Shown here piece by piece: positions 63,159 to 64,000 of a DNA stretch of 64,000 bases (its first letter is position 1; every line of letters begins with the position of its first letter). The notes below the pieces were generated by a model that did not search any database, had not been told where the DNA came from, and saw only the letters and a program-made list of their open reading frames with translations. The stretch is from RBG-16-34-14 sp963798865 (lineage in GTDB: Bacteria; Bacteroidota; Ignavibacteria; Ignavibacteriales; Ignavibacteriaceae): positions 372,001 to 436,000 of the forward strand of contig CAWCVZ010000005.1 in assembly GCA_963798865.1 (NCBI GenBank), given 5' to 3'. The position numbers and the translations under genes were made by a program.

Positions 63159-64000
63159 TCATTTAAAAGTATCTTCTGAATTTACAATTTTTACTGAGTT
63201 TACATTTAATTTATAATTTGCAACTTCTTTATCTTCAGTTGTAATTTCTTTCGGAAGGTTTTCTTTTACAAGGTTTGAATAGCTCATTGGTGATGGATCA
63301 TTATTCTTTAAGGCATTTGCTAGAGCTTCAGCTTCACTCTTATCGGTTACAATTGTTATATCCATATTTTCAACCTGCAGATATTTTTTCACCGCATTAT
63401 TTACATCTTCCTTTGTAAGTTTTGCAAGAAGATCATCCATCTCTTTAATGTAATCTTTCCTTCCATAAAATTTGGAATCCATAAGATAACCAAGCTGTTC
63501 TGCCGGGGTGCTGATGTAAAGTTTTATATAGCTTCTCAGAAAATCTCTTGTAGCTTCAAAATTTTCCTGTGTCATTCCTTCACCAACCAGTTTATCAACT
63601 TCATGAATAGCCATTCTCAATGCAAATAAAGCGTGTCCAAGCTTAATATCTTTTAATTCTTCATACTGCATTTTAAGCTGCCTGGCAATCTGAACAGGTC
63701 TTATCCACAAGGAAAAATAATTTGAGCTGCGCGGAACCCCCGAAGGCGGAAGCATATAACCACCCCCGTTATTGTACCATTCTATATAAGAATAATCTCC
63801 ATAATTCATCGAACGGGATTCTCTTATTTTCTGGTAAAGCTGCCCGTAAGATTTCCTGTGCTCACCAAGGTATGAATTTGCAACCATCAAAGCTGCAAAA
63901 TCATCTTTTGATCTTGTTATATCAATCGGGAAACCTGTAAAGATTGCAGAACCAAAAGCTCCATCTTTGGAAATTATTTCAACATTAACACCTTTCGGCA
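63159..64000 (-). CDS. M16-family metallopeptidase, C-terminal part (cut by right edge)
   Basis: The frame is open from the right window edge to the stop at 63159 (about 280 codons seen). Visible motifs are DDFAALMVANSYLGEHRKSYGQLYQKIRESRSMNYG and the FEATRDFLRSYIKLYISTPAEQLGYLMDSKFYG region, typical of the C-terminal, non-catalytic half of M16 (PqqL/pitrilysin-like) peptidases. The HxxEH zinc site lies outside the window, so activity cannot be judged. These enzymes are often periplasmic. Confidence 0.85.
   Translation of the reverse strand, partial: PKGVNVEIISKDGAFGSAIFTGFPIDITRSKDDFAALMVANSYLGEHRKSYGQLYQKIRESRSMNYGDYSYIEWYNNGGGYMLPPSGVPRSSNYFSLWIRPVQIARQLKMQYEELKDIKLGHALFALRMAIHEVDKLVGEGMTQENFEATRDFLRSYIKLYISTPAEQLGYLMDSKFYGRKDYIKEMDDLLAKLTKEDVNNAVKKYLQVENMDITIVTDKSEAEALANALKNNDPSPMSYSNLVKENLPKEITTEDKEVANYKLNVNSVKIVNSEDTFK

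Noticed and set aside
1..64000. CRISPR arrays, prophage, insertion sequences, riboswitches
   Set aside because: No regularly spaced repeats, integrase, transposase, phage structural gene or recognisable riboswitch core was found by eye.

Overview
The window is AT-rich bacterial DNA, most likely from the Ignavibacteria/Chlorobi side of Bacteroidota. This is an inference from three things: a type IX secretion (T9SS) sorting tail with the NYPNPFNP signature on a large subtilase (56961-60323), two promoters of the Bacteroidota type (TTG, 20 nt, TAnnTTTG) upstream of the haem operon and of tRNA-Lys, and the mix of gene families. The gene content reads as a free-living, envelope-rich, signalling-rich organism. 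No phage, insertion sequence or CRISPR array was seen.

Layout. 1-3437: minus-strand haem operon hemX-hemA-hemC plus a lipoprotein cut by the left edge. 3475-10266: housekeeping and mixed genes (SPFH/prohibitin, ferritin-like, pyrimidine-nucleoside phosphorylase, aspS, a nucleotidyltransferase, a GT-C glycosyltransferase). 10540-31694: the centrepiece, a type IV pilus-like machine. It has a minus-strand trio of PilV/PilW/PilX-like minor pilins, a regulatory gap, three small pilins in tandem (two nearly identical), and then a 13-kb plus-strand operon: PilC-like platform, PilB-like ATPase, PilT-like ATPase, a PilM-PilN fusion, a PilO protein with a PilP-like tail, and a secretin. The operon runs on into a lone receiver, a hybrid histidine kinase with three receivers, and a receiver joined to a kinase-type dimerisation helix without an ATPase. 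A second hybrid kinase and an NtrC-type sigma-54 regulator converge on its end.

31772-31843 is tRNA-Lys(TTT). 32005-42842 holds a zinc-ribbon-like membrane protein, a class C beta-lactamase-family hydrolase, an RND efflux operon (TolC, adaptor, pump) whose adaptor is frameshifted, and a MalT-type LuxR regulator. 43012-49278 has a lipoprotein MsrA, a three-gene unknown envelope operon, an F420-type NADP oxidoreductase homologue, an MFS transporter, a DUF1761 protein and a frameshifted unknown gene. 49293-51823 is a LigD end-joining ligase split at a nine-A run. 52003-56636 has an iron-permease-family protein, a Crp/Fnr regulator, an SLC13-type transporter and two lone response regulators. 56961-64000 has the T9SS subtilase, glycogen phosphorylase, intergenic palindromes and an M16 peptidase cut by the right edge.

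The best candidate for an under-described system is the pilus cluster. All six of its pilin-like proteins start with a Met and a Gly within the first four residues, followed directly by a hydrophobic helix with no Glu at +5. Assembly genes are fused, and a multi-step phosphorelay is built into the same operon. Three genes carry a net one-base frame error (MFP adaptor, the 48.6-kb gene, ligD), two of them in homopolymers, so sequencing or assembly error must be kept in mind.
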